From Sphingomonadaceae bacterium (GTDB lineage Bacteria > Pseudomonadota > Alphaproteobacteria > Sphingomonadales > Sphingomonadaceae): a stretch of DNA of 5,650 nt. The stretch's first letter is position 1. The number at the start of each line of letters is the position of its first letter. The stretch spans positions 1 through 5,650 of the forward strand of contig JAFAZM010000361.1 of assembly GCA_019239785.1 (NCBI GenBank), read 5' to 3'. Below are positions 1-5,261 of the stretch, piece by piece. The position numbers were made by a program, and so were the translations under genes. The notes below the pieces were generated by a model. That model did not search any database. It saw nothing but the letters and a program-made list of their open reading frames with translations, and was not told where the DNA came from.

Positions 1-491
1 GCGCCGAAGATGCGGGCAAGCTGCGCGCCGGGCTCGTTGATCGTCCGGGCGATCTTCGCCGCGGGCGCCTGGACGAGGCCGATGATCCTGGCGCGGAGCT
101 CGTCGAGCGACGGCAGCTCGGCCAGGGCCTTCACGCCGTTCACGTCGAGCAGGGTGTCGCCCATCGCACCGCCGACGATCTCGAGCCGGTCGTTGGTCTT
201 GGCGAAGTCCACTGCCGCTTTCGCCGCCGCGACCGGATCGGTCGAGGTGGCGAGCGCGGTCGGTCCGGTCAGCATGTCGCTCAGGGGCGCATAGCGCGTG
301 CCCTCGAGCGCGATCAGGGCGAGCGTGTTCTTGGTGACCTTGTAGGCCGCGCCGGCCTCGCGCATCCGGTTCCTCAAATTGGTGGACTGGGCCACCGAGA
401 GGCCGAGATTGCGGGTGACGACCACCACGCTCGTCTCGTTGAACGTCTGCTTCAGCGCCGCGACCGTCTCTCTTTTTTGAGCGCGATCCAT
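1..491 (-). CDS. rplJ: 50S ribosomal protein L10, nearly complete (3' end outside window)
   Basis: L10 forms the base of the ribosomal stalk. It anchors L7/L12 dimers and, with L11, forms part of the factor-binding GTPase-associated centre. The reading frame starts MDRAQKRETVAALKQ and runs for 163 codons to the window edge without a stop. Family hallmarks seen are the N-terminal rRNA-binding region with VVVTRNLGLSVAQ and LRNRMREAGAAYKVTKNTL (about residues 23-57), and the C-terminal helical segment with LVQAPAAKIARTINEP that carries L7/L12. L10 is usually about 165-175 aa, so only a few residues and the stop are missing. The ATG at 491 is supported by a GGAGAG Shine-Dalgarno a few bases upstream. 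A promoter and a structured leader precede it. rplL and rpoBC would be expected next, outside the window. Unusually, rplA is not directly upstream but about 3.3 kb away. Confidence 0.96.
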   Translation of the reverse strand, partial: MDRAQKRETVAALKQTFNETSVVVVTRNLGLSVAQSTNLRNRMREAGAAYKVTKNTLALIALEGTRYAPLSDMLTGPTALATSTDPVAAAKAAVDFAKTNDRLEIVGGAMGDTLLDVNGVKALAELPSLDELRARIIGLVQAPAAKIARTINEPGAQLARIFG

Positions 492-707
492 TTAGCTCTC
501 CACAATTCGCAAGACGGACGATCCGCCCTGCGGGTACGAAGTCCGAATGGGGAGAGTCAGGGCCGGAGACATCCGGCAGGCCCGGGGCAGCATCGCACGC
601 TCGCCGCGGTTCAAAACTGTTCCCCGTCTAGGCTGGAGATTAAGCGGGGCATCCCCGCGCCAGCTGTCTCGGACGGCTGCCCGCCGGCCACATGGCCCAC
701 GGACGAA
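492..707 (-). promoter_or_regulatory. Candidate L10 autoregulatory leader of rplJ
   Basis: About 215 nt separate the predicted transcription start from the rplJ ATG and hold no gene. Several hairpins can be drawn on the minus strand. One is a 6-bp stem GCGGGG/CCCCGC with an AUG loop (658-644). A second is a 6-bp stem GCCGGA/UCCGGC with a UGUC loop (577-562). A third is a 6-bp stem UUCGUA/UGCGAA (540-535 with 511-506), enclosing a small CGGA/UCCG hairpin (525-515) just upstream of the Shine-Dalgarno. Long structured leaders in front of rplJ are known in many bacteria, where L10 or the L10-L7/L12 complex binds to repress translation. Assigning this stretch to that family is inference from position, length and foldability. 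I did not match the specific L10-binding motif. Confidence 0.5.
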
Positions 708-713
708 GGCGCG

Positions 714-741
714 CATCTAGAGCCTTGGCTGCGAAAGTCAA
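714..741 (-). promoter_or_regulatory. Sigma70-type promoter for rplJ
   Basis: On the minus strand TTGACT (741-736) is a five-of-six match to the -35 consensus. A 16-nt spacer leads to TAGATG (719-714) as a weaker -10. Transcription would start near 707. It is the best housekeeping promoter match I found in the window, and its position explains how rplJ is transcribed despite the terminator after rplA. Confidence 0.55.
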
Positions 742-755
742 TTCCGAGGCTGCAT

Positions 756-788
756 AATCCTCCCCATCCGCCAGCGGCAGGGAGGATT
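756..788. repeat. 9-bp inverted repeat upstream of the gene at 849
   Basis: AATCCTCCC (756-764) and GGGAGGATT (780-788) are perfect reverse complements separated by 15 nt. The pair lies between the divergent rplJ promoter and the gene at 849. It may be an operator for a dimeric regulator or a hairpin in the 5' leader of the + strand gene. The left arm overlaps a -10-like CATAAT (753-758) on the + strand, but no matching -35 was found at the right distance. Confidence 0.4.
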
Positions 789-848
789 GGGATAGCCGAT
801 GCCGTCGGGGCGATGCATAACGAGCAAGAGAGATCGGGAGAATAAGCC

Positions 849-1256
849 GTGAAGAAACAGGCCTTCGTTGTCGGAACACTCGCCTTGGCCTGCCTGGCGC
901 AGCAAGGCGAGGCGCAGCGGCGGCCGGCGCGGCCGCCGGTCATGCGGGTCGGCACCTGCGTCCGCACCACGATCCGCGAGGTCAGCCAGCGGCTCGAGGA
1001 CGGCACCACCCATCGCCCGCTGCCGGATTCGGGCTCGGCGGTGGAGTTCGCCAACGGTCTCTACCAGGTCTCCTACGAGCAGGTGCCGGCGGTGAACCAG
1101 TCGCGGCGCGGCGATCCCGTGTTCGTCTGCCTGATGCGCCTGCCCGATCATTGCCCGCCCGGCGACGTCCGCGGCAAGCTCTACACCACCACCAACCTGC
1201 GCACCGAGGAGAGCTGGACGCTCCCGGATTCGGAGCATGGCTGCGGCGGCGCTTAA
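849..1256 (+). CDS. Small secreted cysteine-containing hypothetical protein
   Basis: The product is 135 aa and of unknown function. An N-terminal signal peptide is visible: KK at residues 3-4, a hydrophobic stretch at about 5-17, and likely cleavage near GEA|Q at residue 22. The protein should therefore act in the periplasm. The mature part has four cysteines (37, 94, 102, 132), enough for two disulfides, with segments GTCVRTT, VFVCLMR, HCPPGD and a C-terminal HGCGGA. A further Cys at 15 lies inside the signal peptide and does not make a convincing lipobox. The start is GTG, chosen because GGGAG (836-840) lies 8 nt upstream. The layout resembles hypothetical proteins I associate with sphingomonads, but I cannot name a family. 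It is divergent from rplJ and converges on the YkgJ-type gene, sharing its stop bases. Confidence 0.8.
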   Translation: MKKQAFVVGTLALACLAQQGEAQRRPARPPVMRVGTCVRTTIREVSQRLEDGTTHRPLPDSGSAVEFANGLYQVSYEQVPAVNQSRRGDPVFVCLMRLPDHCPPGDVRGKLYTTTNLRTEESWTLPDSEHGCGGA

Positions 1257-2038
1257 GCAAAGGCGTCGTCGTAGAGCCGGAGATTGCTCGGCAGGGTGAA
1301 GGGGTCGCTGCCCGGGTCGCGCTGGACGTCGGCGAAGACGTCCTCGCCGGCGAGCCACGCCTTCTCCGCGTCGGGCCGCGCCAGCGCGGTGCGCATCCCG
1401 GCGTTGAACTCGTAGGACCAGGCGGGGAAGCCCGCCCGCCGGAGCGCGCCGGCGAGCGCGATCGAATAGCCCCGCCGCAAGGTCGGATAATGGTCCGGCA
1501 CCGGGATCTGCATCGGGCCGGCGCCCGGCGCGAAGGCGCGGCCGCAGGCCTCGGCGCTTTGCGAGACCGCCATCCGGCAGGTCATCGGCCGCGCCGCATA
1601 GACGTTGCAGGCGCCGTCCCGCAGCATCGGACAGGCCCGGGCCAGGCCGCCGCGGGCGCCCGGGCCGAGCGTGCCGGTCACGCGCCAGGCCTCCTCGACC
1701 GCGGCGGCGGCCGCCGCGCGGTCGCGGCCCGGGATCGCGCCCTTCACGAACAGCAGCTCCGGCGCCCGCGCCGAGACGAAGGTGTGGCAGCAGAAGGCGC
1801 AGCCGCGGCGGCAGGCGAGGAGATGATTCGGCGCCAGCCGCTCGGCGCTGCGCATATTGGCATGGAGGAACTGCATCACCGGCGCCACCGTGCCGGCGTC
1901 CCGCGCCTCCTCGATCAGATCGTGGAGCACGCGCATCAGCGCGATCACTTCGCGTCCGTCGGCGCGCCCTGCTTCCAGCCCGCGCGCGATCCGCTCCCGA
2001 TCCTCCCGCGCCTGCCGCCGCCGCTCCGCCCGATTCAT
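1253..2038 (-). CDS. YkgJ-family cysteine-cluster protein
   Basis: The product is a 261-aa cytoplasmic protein with the cysteine pattern of the YkgJ/CxxCxxCC family (putative zinc- or iron-chelating domain). Cysteines lie at residues 76, 80, 83 and 84 (CRRGCAFCC) and at 136 (ACPML), 144 (GACNVY), 154 (ARPMTCR) and 165. The segment CPML-x3-GACNVYAARPMTCR is the typical second half of the domain. The N-terminal 30 residues are rich in Arg and Glu and probably helical. Biochemical roles in this family are poorly known; metal binding is inferred from the cysteines. The ATG at 2038 has no Shine-Dalgarno but lies 6 nt after a TATAGT box, so the mRNA may be leaderless. The stop overlaps the stop of the convergent gene at 849-1256. 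The upstream gene on the same strand ends 74 nt away. Confidence 0.88.
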   Translation of the reverse strand: MNRAERRRQAREDRERIARGLEAGRADGREVIALMRVLHDLIEEARDAGTVAPVMQFLHANMRSAERLAPNHLLACRRGCAFCCHTFVSARAPELLFVKGAIPGRDRAAAAAAVEEAWRVTGTLGPGARGGLARACPMLRDGACNVYAARPMTCRMAVSQSAEACGRAFAPGAGPMQIPVPDHYPTLRRGYSIALAGALRRAGFPAWSYEFNAGMRTALARPDAEKAWLAGEDVFADVQRDPGSDPFTLPSNLRLYDDAFA

Positions 2039-2050
2039 GGGGCGACTATA
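2039..2050 (-). promoter_or_regulatory. -10-like box directly before the YkgJ start (possible leaderless mRNA)
   Basis: TATAGT (2050-2045, minus strand) matches five of six -10 bases and ends 6 nt before the ATG at 2038. That would place +1 on or next to the start codon. No Shine-Dalgarno is present in the gap. The -35 is poor: CTGGAT at 17-nt spacing matches only two bases. Confidence 0.3.
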
Positions 2051-2112
2051 AGGGGGGCGGCGCCGCGATCCAGCGACTCGCCGCCTTCAGGCCGAGCGAG
2101 CCCGGACGCGCC

Positions 2113-2517
2113 TCAATGTTGCGGCGCCGCCGGCGTTGGCGCGGCGGCTGGCGGCGGCGCGGCCGCCGGCGCAGGGACCTGGGCCGGGACTGGCGCCGGC
2201 GCCGGCTGCGGCGGGGCGAGGTGCTTCTCCAGCGCGGGCAGCTCGAGCGCGTCCTCCAGCTCCTGGCCGTGGCGCAGGACGATCGCGCAATGATTGTTCT
2301 CGCAGCCGATGATCGTGCCGCGCCGCGTGTCGATCCGGTAGAAGCGCCCCTCCGCGGCGAAGCCCTGATAGCGCGGCGGGGTGGGCTGCCAGTAGACGCC
2401 GAGCGCGATCAGGCCACCGGCGATGACGATGCCGGTGACGAGCTTGCGCACCGCGCCCTCGATGACCTCCGCGAGCGAGGGCTCGATCTCCTTCGGCACG
2501 TGGTTTCGGTCGTTCAT
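2113..2517 (-). CDS. Single-pass membrane protein with Pro/Ala-rich tail, hypothetical
   Basis: The product is 134 aa and of unknown function. The order is a short charged cytoplasmic N-terminus (1-25), one transmembrane helix at about 26-43 (VTGIVIAGGLIALGVYW), a compact region at about 44-100, and a low-complexity Pro/Ala tail at about 101-134. The compact region contains GRFYRIDTRRGTIIGC and CENNHC, two cysteines five residues apart. Positive charges before the helix put the N-terminus inside and the rest in the periplasm, where the tail could span the cell wall. The ATG at 2517 has GGGAG 7 nt upstream after ACGAAGG. It is divergent from the gene at 2658. The YkgJ-type gene follows on the same strand after 74 nt and may be partly co-transcribed. 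The stretch at about 2115-2220 coding for the tail is very GC-rich and repetitive. Confidence 0.75.
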   Translation of the reverse strand: MNDRNHVPKEIEPSLAEVIEGAVRKLVTGIVIAGGLIALGVYWQPTPPRYQGFAAEGRFYRIDTRRGTIIGCENNHCAIVLRHGQELEDALELPALEKHLAPPQPAPAPVPAQVPAPAAAPPPAAAPTPAAPQH

Positions 2518-2644
2518 CCTTCGTCTCCCGCCTCGCGCAGCGCGGAAGACCTCTAGCAGCTTTCCGCCGGCCGCGCCCCTGCGAGTTTGGTCGCGAAATG
2601 TCGCCGGCTCGCAACGGGCCGCGCGCTCCGCTAGGATTCGGCCC

Positions 2645-2650
2645 AGGAGG
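2645..2650 (+). promoter_or_regulatory. Shine-Dalgarno that fixes the start at 2658
   Basis: AGGAGG is a perfect anti-16S match 7 nt before the ATG at 2658. An in-frame ATG at 2598 exists, but it has no comparable site and would put 20 Gly/Pro/Arg-rich residues before an otherwise normal signal peptide. Confidence 0.85.
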
Positions 2651-2657
2651 AGGGGGG

Positions 2658-3521
2658 ATGCGCGCTTCGATCCTGCTCGCGCTCGCCGCGGGGACGTTGG
2701 CGAGCGCGGCGACGGCGGGTCAGCGGCTCGGGCCGCTGCCGCCCGGTGCGATCGCCCATTCGATTGCGGGGCCGTCCGACCAGATGATCGGCTATCTTGC
2801 CTTCGATCCGGCGCCGCTCGCCGCGCTTCTGCCGCCGGGCGTCCGCTTCCGCACGCTCGGCGAGAAAGCCGCCGATTATCCCGGCCTCGCCCGCTACGTC
2901 GCCCGCCACCCGGAGCGGCGCGGCTGGGCGTGGAGCTTCTTCGAGATCATCGGGATAAGCGCGGCGCGCTACGACCGGGTCGCCGCGCATTTCCGCGGCG
3001 GCCGCGGCGGCATGGCGGTCTGGTATCCCGAGCTGGCGCGGACCGACGGCGCCGATCGGCGCCCGCTCGGGGATCAGAACCTCGCGGCGGGGAGCTGGGT
3101 CTCGGACCCGCGGCTGGCCCGGCATATGCGCCGCCGCGGCTTCCCGGCCACGGCCGCGCGCATCGATTTCCGCATCGCCGGCGATCGCCTCACCGCGAGC
3201 CTCTCGGCGCCCGGCCTGACGATCAGCGGCAGCTGCACCTTGGCCGGCCCCTTCTTCGTTCCCGAATGGGCGCAGGAACCTGTCTCCTACGAGACGATGT
3301 GGACCCAAGCGGGCGAAGGCGACACCTATGAGATCGTGACCTGGGCGGGCCACCGCGCGCGCCGCTGCGAGCATCCGGCGTGGCGCGTCGCCGGCGTCCA
3401 CCCATTCGCTCGCGCCTTCAACGATCCGGCGCTTGGCGATCCCAATATGCTGCCGGCCGCCTTCGCGGGCGGCTACATGCTGGAAAGCGCGCTCTACCGC
3501 CGCGCGCCCGCGCGGCGGTAG
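2658..3521 (+). CDS. Secreted protein, possibly acetoacetate-decarboxylase-like fold
   Basis: The product is 287 aa. A signal peptide is clear at residues 1-21 (MRASILLALAAGTLASAATAG), so the mature protein is probably periplasmic. The mature part opens with IGYLAFDPAPLAALLPPGVRF (about 44-64), which resembles the opening strand-helix of acetoacetate decarboxylase-like proteins (a DPxxLAxLLPPG pattern). RRRGFPATAARIDFR at 158-172 lies where that family has its GFPKK motif with the Schiff-base lysine; here Ala-Thr replaces Lys-Lys. If the fold assignment holds, decarboxylase chemistry is unlikely. Other landmarks are WSFFEIIG (92-99), AVWYPEL (120-126) and single cysteines at 193 and 237. The fold assignment is my reading of weak motifs; existence of the gene is well supported by its length, strong Shine-Dalgarno and signal peptide. 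It is divergent from the gene at 2113-2517. A long palindrome covers its last codons and stop. Confidence 0.82.
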   Translation: MRASILLALAAGTLASAATAGQRLGPLPPGAIAHSIAGPSDQMIGYLAFDPAPLAALLPPGVRFRTLGEKAADYPGLARYVARHPERRGWAWSFFEIIGISAARYDRVAAHFRGGRGGMAVWYPELARTDGADRRPLGDQNLAAGSWVSDPRLARHMRRRGFPATAARIDFRIAGDRLTASLSAPGLTISGSCTLAGPFFVPEWAQEPVSYETMWTQAGEGDTYEIVTWAGHRARRCEHPAWRVAGVHPFARAFNDPALGDPNMLPAAFAGGYMLESALYRRAPARR

Positions 3522-3525
3522 AGCG
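3490..3525. repeat. Perfect 17-bp palindromic hairpin spanning the stop codon
   Basis: The left arm starts at 3490 and the right arm ends at 3525, with every base complementary and only CC at the centre (3507-3508). A folded RNA would have 16 bp and a GCCC-type tetraloop. The core of each arm reads CTCTACCGCCGCGCG or its complement. The hairpin includes the TAG stop (3519-3521) of the + strand gene and ends 6 nt before the stop of the convergent 47-aa gene. No T-run follows on either strand, so it is not a classic intrinsic terminator. It could still block or stabilise the 3' ends of both convergent transcripts. Confidence 0.75.
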
Positions 3526-3530
3526 ATTGG

Positions 3531-3674
3531 TCAGGCTCTGCCGCGGACGAAATGCAGGATCAGCACGATCACCGCAACCACGAGCAGGATGTGGATCAGG
3601 CCGCTGGCGACGTGGAAGGCGAGGAAGCCGAGCAGCCAGAGGATGACGAGGAGGGCGGCGAGACCTAGCAGCAT
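3531..3674 (-). CDS. Small two-helix membrane protein, lmo0937-like
   Basis: The product is only 47 aa. It reads MLLGLAALLVILWLLGFLAF (1-20), then HVASG, LIHILLVVAVIVLILHF and VRGRA. This gives two hydrophobic helices (about 2-20 and 26-42) joined by a short His-containing turn, with a basic C-terminus. Length, the WLLG-x5-HVASGLIH core and the RGR ending match the lmo0937-type small membrane protein family, whose function is unknown. The ATG at 3674 has GGGAG 6 nt upstream. An EcfG-type promoter sits about 40 nt further up, so expression in the general stress response is likely. The 3' end is 9 bp from the stop of the convergent gene and faces the 17-bp palindrome. It is separated from rplA by a terminator and is not part of that operon. 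Confidence 0.88.
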   Translation of the reverse strand: MLLGLAALLVILWLLGFLAFHVASGLIHILLVVAVIVLILHFVRGRA

Positions 3675-3715
3675 GGGTAACTCCCGTTCTTTTCGTGTCT
3701 ATGGGACGGGCGTGT

Positions 3716-3740
3716 AACGACATGCATAAGGACGGGTTCC
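3716..3740 (-). promoter_or_regulatory. EcfG-type (general stress sigma) promoter
   Basis: On the minus strand GGAAC (3740-3736) and CGTT (3719-3716) are separated by exactly 16 nt. This is the -35/-10 consensus of EcfG (SigT) sigma factors, which act under PhyR-NepR control in alphaproteobacteria. The predicted start near 3708 gives a leader of about 35 nt before the 47-aa membrane protein gene. Confidence 0.72.
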
Positions 3741-3762
3741 GGCCTGCTCCCCACGTCCCTGC

Positions 3763-3796
3763 AAAGAAAAAGGCCGGAGCCTCGGCCCCGGCCTTT
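3763..3796 (-). terminator. Intrinsic terminator of rplKA
   Basis: On the minus strand AAAGGCCGGGGC pairs with GCTCCGGCCTTT (one G-U pair) around a CGAG loop, giving a 12-bp stem followed by a T-rich tail with one interrupting C. It begins 27 nt after the rplA stop. It should end the rplKA transcript before the downstream stress gene and the distant rplJ. Confidence 0.93.
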
Positions 3797-3822
3797 CCTT
3801 ATCCTTGCGTGGGCGGCTCGGC

Positions 3823-4521
<699 letters not shown>

Positions 4522-4525
4522 CGCC

Positions 4526-4957
4526 TCAGCTCCCCGTCACTTCGAGGCCCATCGCGCGGGCCGAGCCTTCGATGATCTTCGCCGCGGCGTCGATGTCGTT
4601 GGCGTTGAGATCCTTCATCTTCGCTTCCGCGATCTCGCGCAGCTGGGCGCGGGTGACGCGGCCGGCGCCGACCTTGCCCGGCTCCTTGGAGCCCGAGCTG
4701 ATCCGCGCCGCCTTCTTCAGGAAGTAGGAGGCGGGCGGCGTCTTCATCTCGAAGCTGAACGACCGGTCCGCATAGACGGTGATCACCGTCGGGATCGGCA
4801 TGCCCTTCTCCATCTCGCCGGTGGAGGCGTTGAAGGCCTTGCAGAATTCCATGATGTTGACGCCGCGCTGGCCAAGGGCAGGGCCGATCGGCGGCGACGG
4901 ATTGGCGGCGCCCGCGGGCACCTGGAGCTTGATATAGCCCGTTATCTTCTTTGCCAT
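4526..4957 (-). CDS. rplK: 50S ribosomal protein L11
   Basis: L11 binds the 23S GTPase-associated centre, takes part in factor-dependent GTP hydrolysis and in RelA-type stringent activation, and is the target site region for thiopeptides. The product is 143 aa, the usual length. Typical features are the N-terminal proline-rich segment PSPPIGPALGQRGVNIMEF (20-38) and the C-terminal RNA-binding domain with VTRAQLREIAEAKMKDLNAN (101-120). It is the first gene of rplKA. The Shine-Dalgarno is weak (GAGTGAGA before the ATG at 4957). A candidate L1-binding hairpin lies about 65 nt upstream. The usual secE-nusG pair is not directly upstream; a PspC-domain gene and a candidate small RNA lie there instead. 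Confidence 0.98.
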   Translation of the reverse strand: MAKKITGYIKLQVPAGAANPSPPIGPALGQRGVNIMEFCKAFNASTGEMEKGMPIPTVITVYADRSFSFEMKTPPASYFLKKAARISSGSKEPGKVGAGRVTRAQLREIAEAKMKDLNANDIDAAAKIIEGSARAMGLEVTGS

Positions 4958-5020
4958 GTCTGTCTCACTCTATAGTCGAAGCGGGCCCGCCCGGGGACGA
5001 TCCGCTCTGGTTCAAGCTTA

Positions 5021-5058
5021 GCGGTCCGAGCGGCGGGGCCTCAGGCCCTGCCTCCCGC
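5021..5058 (-). promoter_or_regulatory. Candidate L1-binding autoregulatory site in the rplK leader
   Basis: On the minus strand an outer helix GCGG/CCGC (5058-5055 with 5024-5021) is joined through an asymmetric internal loop (GA on one side, GCUCGGA on the other) to an inner helix. The inner helix is GGC-A-GGGCC / GGCCC-C-GCC with a UGA loop and one A-C mismatch. Two helices around an asymmetric, purine-containing loop upstream of rplK is the general plan of known L1 operator sites, which mimic the 23S L1 site. The architecture is seen; the match to the L1 recognition bases is inferred. No convincing rplK promoter was found in 5060-5220. Confidence 0.45.
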
Positions 5059-5190
5059 AAGTTTCCAATGCTGGTGCGCTGGAAGCGCGCGCCCTTAGCG
5101 CAAAGCGGGGCAGAGGGCAAATCGGGCGCGCGGACGCCTCGCGGGCGAAGTGTCCCGCCTCAAAAACGACGGCCGGCAAATTAATCCATG

Positions 5191-5199
5191 TTATCCACA
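5191..5199 (+). other. DnaA-box-like 9-mer
   Basis: TTATCCACA is an exact match to the strong DnaA box consensus, in a locally AT-richer stretch (about 5178-5206). A single copy does not make an origin; no second box was seen nearby. It may be chance or a DnaA-responsive site upstream of rplK. Confidence 0.25.
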
Positions 5200-5229
5200 G
5201 ATCCATCCCCAGCTATCTGCGGATGGACC

Positions 5230-5254
5230 GGAACGGGGCCGGCGGCGCCACGTT
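5230..5254 (+). promoter_or_regulatory. EcfG-type promoter in front of the candidate small RNA
   Basis: GGAAC (5230-5234) and CGTT (5251-5254) are separated by exactly 16 nt, a full match to the EcfG general-stress consensus. The predicted start is near 5261-5263, directly before a run of hairpins ending in a terminator on the same strand. A 7-bp inverted repeat TCCATCC/GGATGGA (5202-5208, 5221-5227) lies just upstream. Confidence 0.68.
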
Positions 5255-5261
5255 GAACCCA

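Noticed and set aside
477..845. 122-aa + strand frame covering the rplJ leader
   Set aside because: It has no ribosome binding site or recognisable sequence and overlaps the rplJ start, leader and promoter.
1151..2293. 380-aa open frame on the + strand
   Set aside because: It is antisense to the YkgJ-type gene and the Pro/Ala-tailed membrane protein, with Arg/Ala/Gly-rich low-quality sequence. It is a GC-rich shadow frame.
2609..2637. Promoter TCGCAA-N17-TAGGAT for the gene at 2658
   Set aside because: The -35 matches only three bases and the -10 is imperfect; kept out as unsupported.
2598..2657. Upstream ATG adding 20 residues to the secreted protein
   Set aside because: No Shine-Dalgarno before 2598, and the extension would bury the signal peptide; AGGAGG at 2645-2650 supports 2658.
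5092..5120. rplK promoter TTGCCC-N17-TAAGGG on the minus strand
   Set aside because: The -10 matches only two of six bases; not strong enough to annotate.
5191..5199. Replication origin based on the DnaA box
   Set aside because: Only one box, no AT-rich unwinding element or box cluster, and no origin-linked gene.
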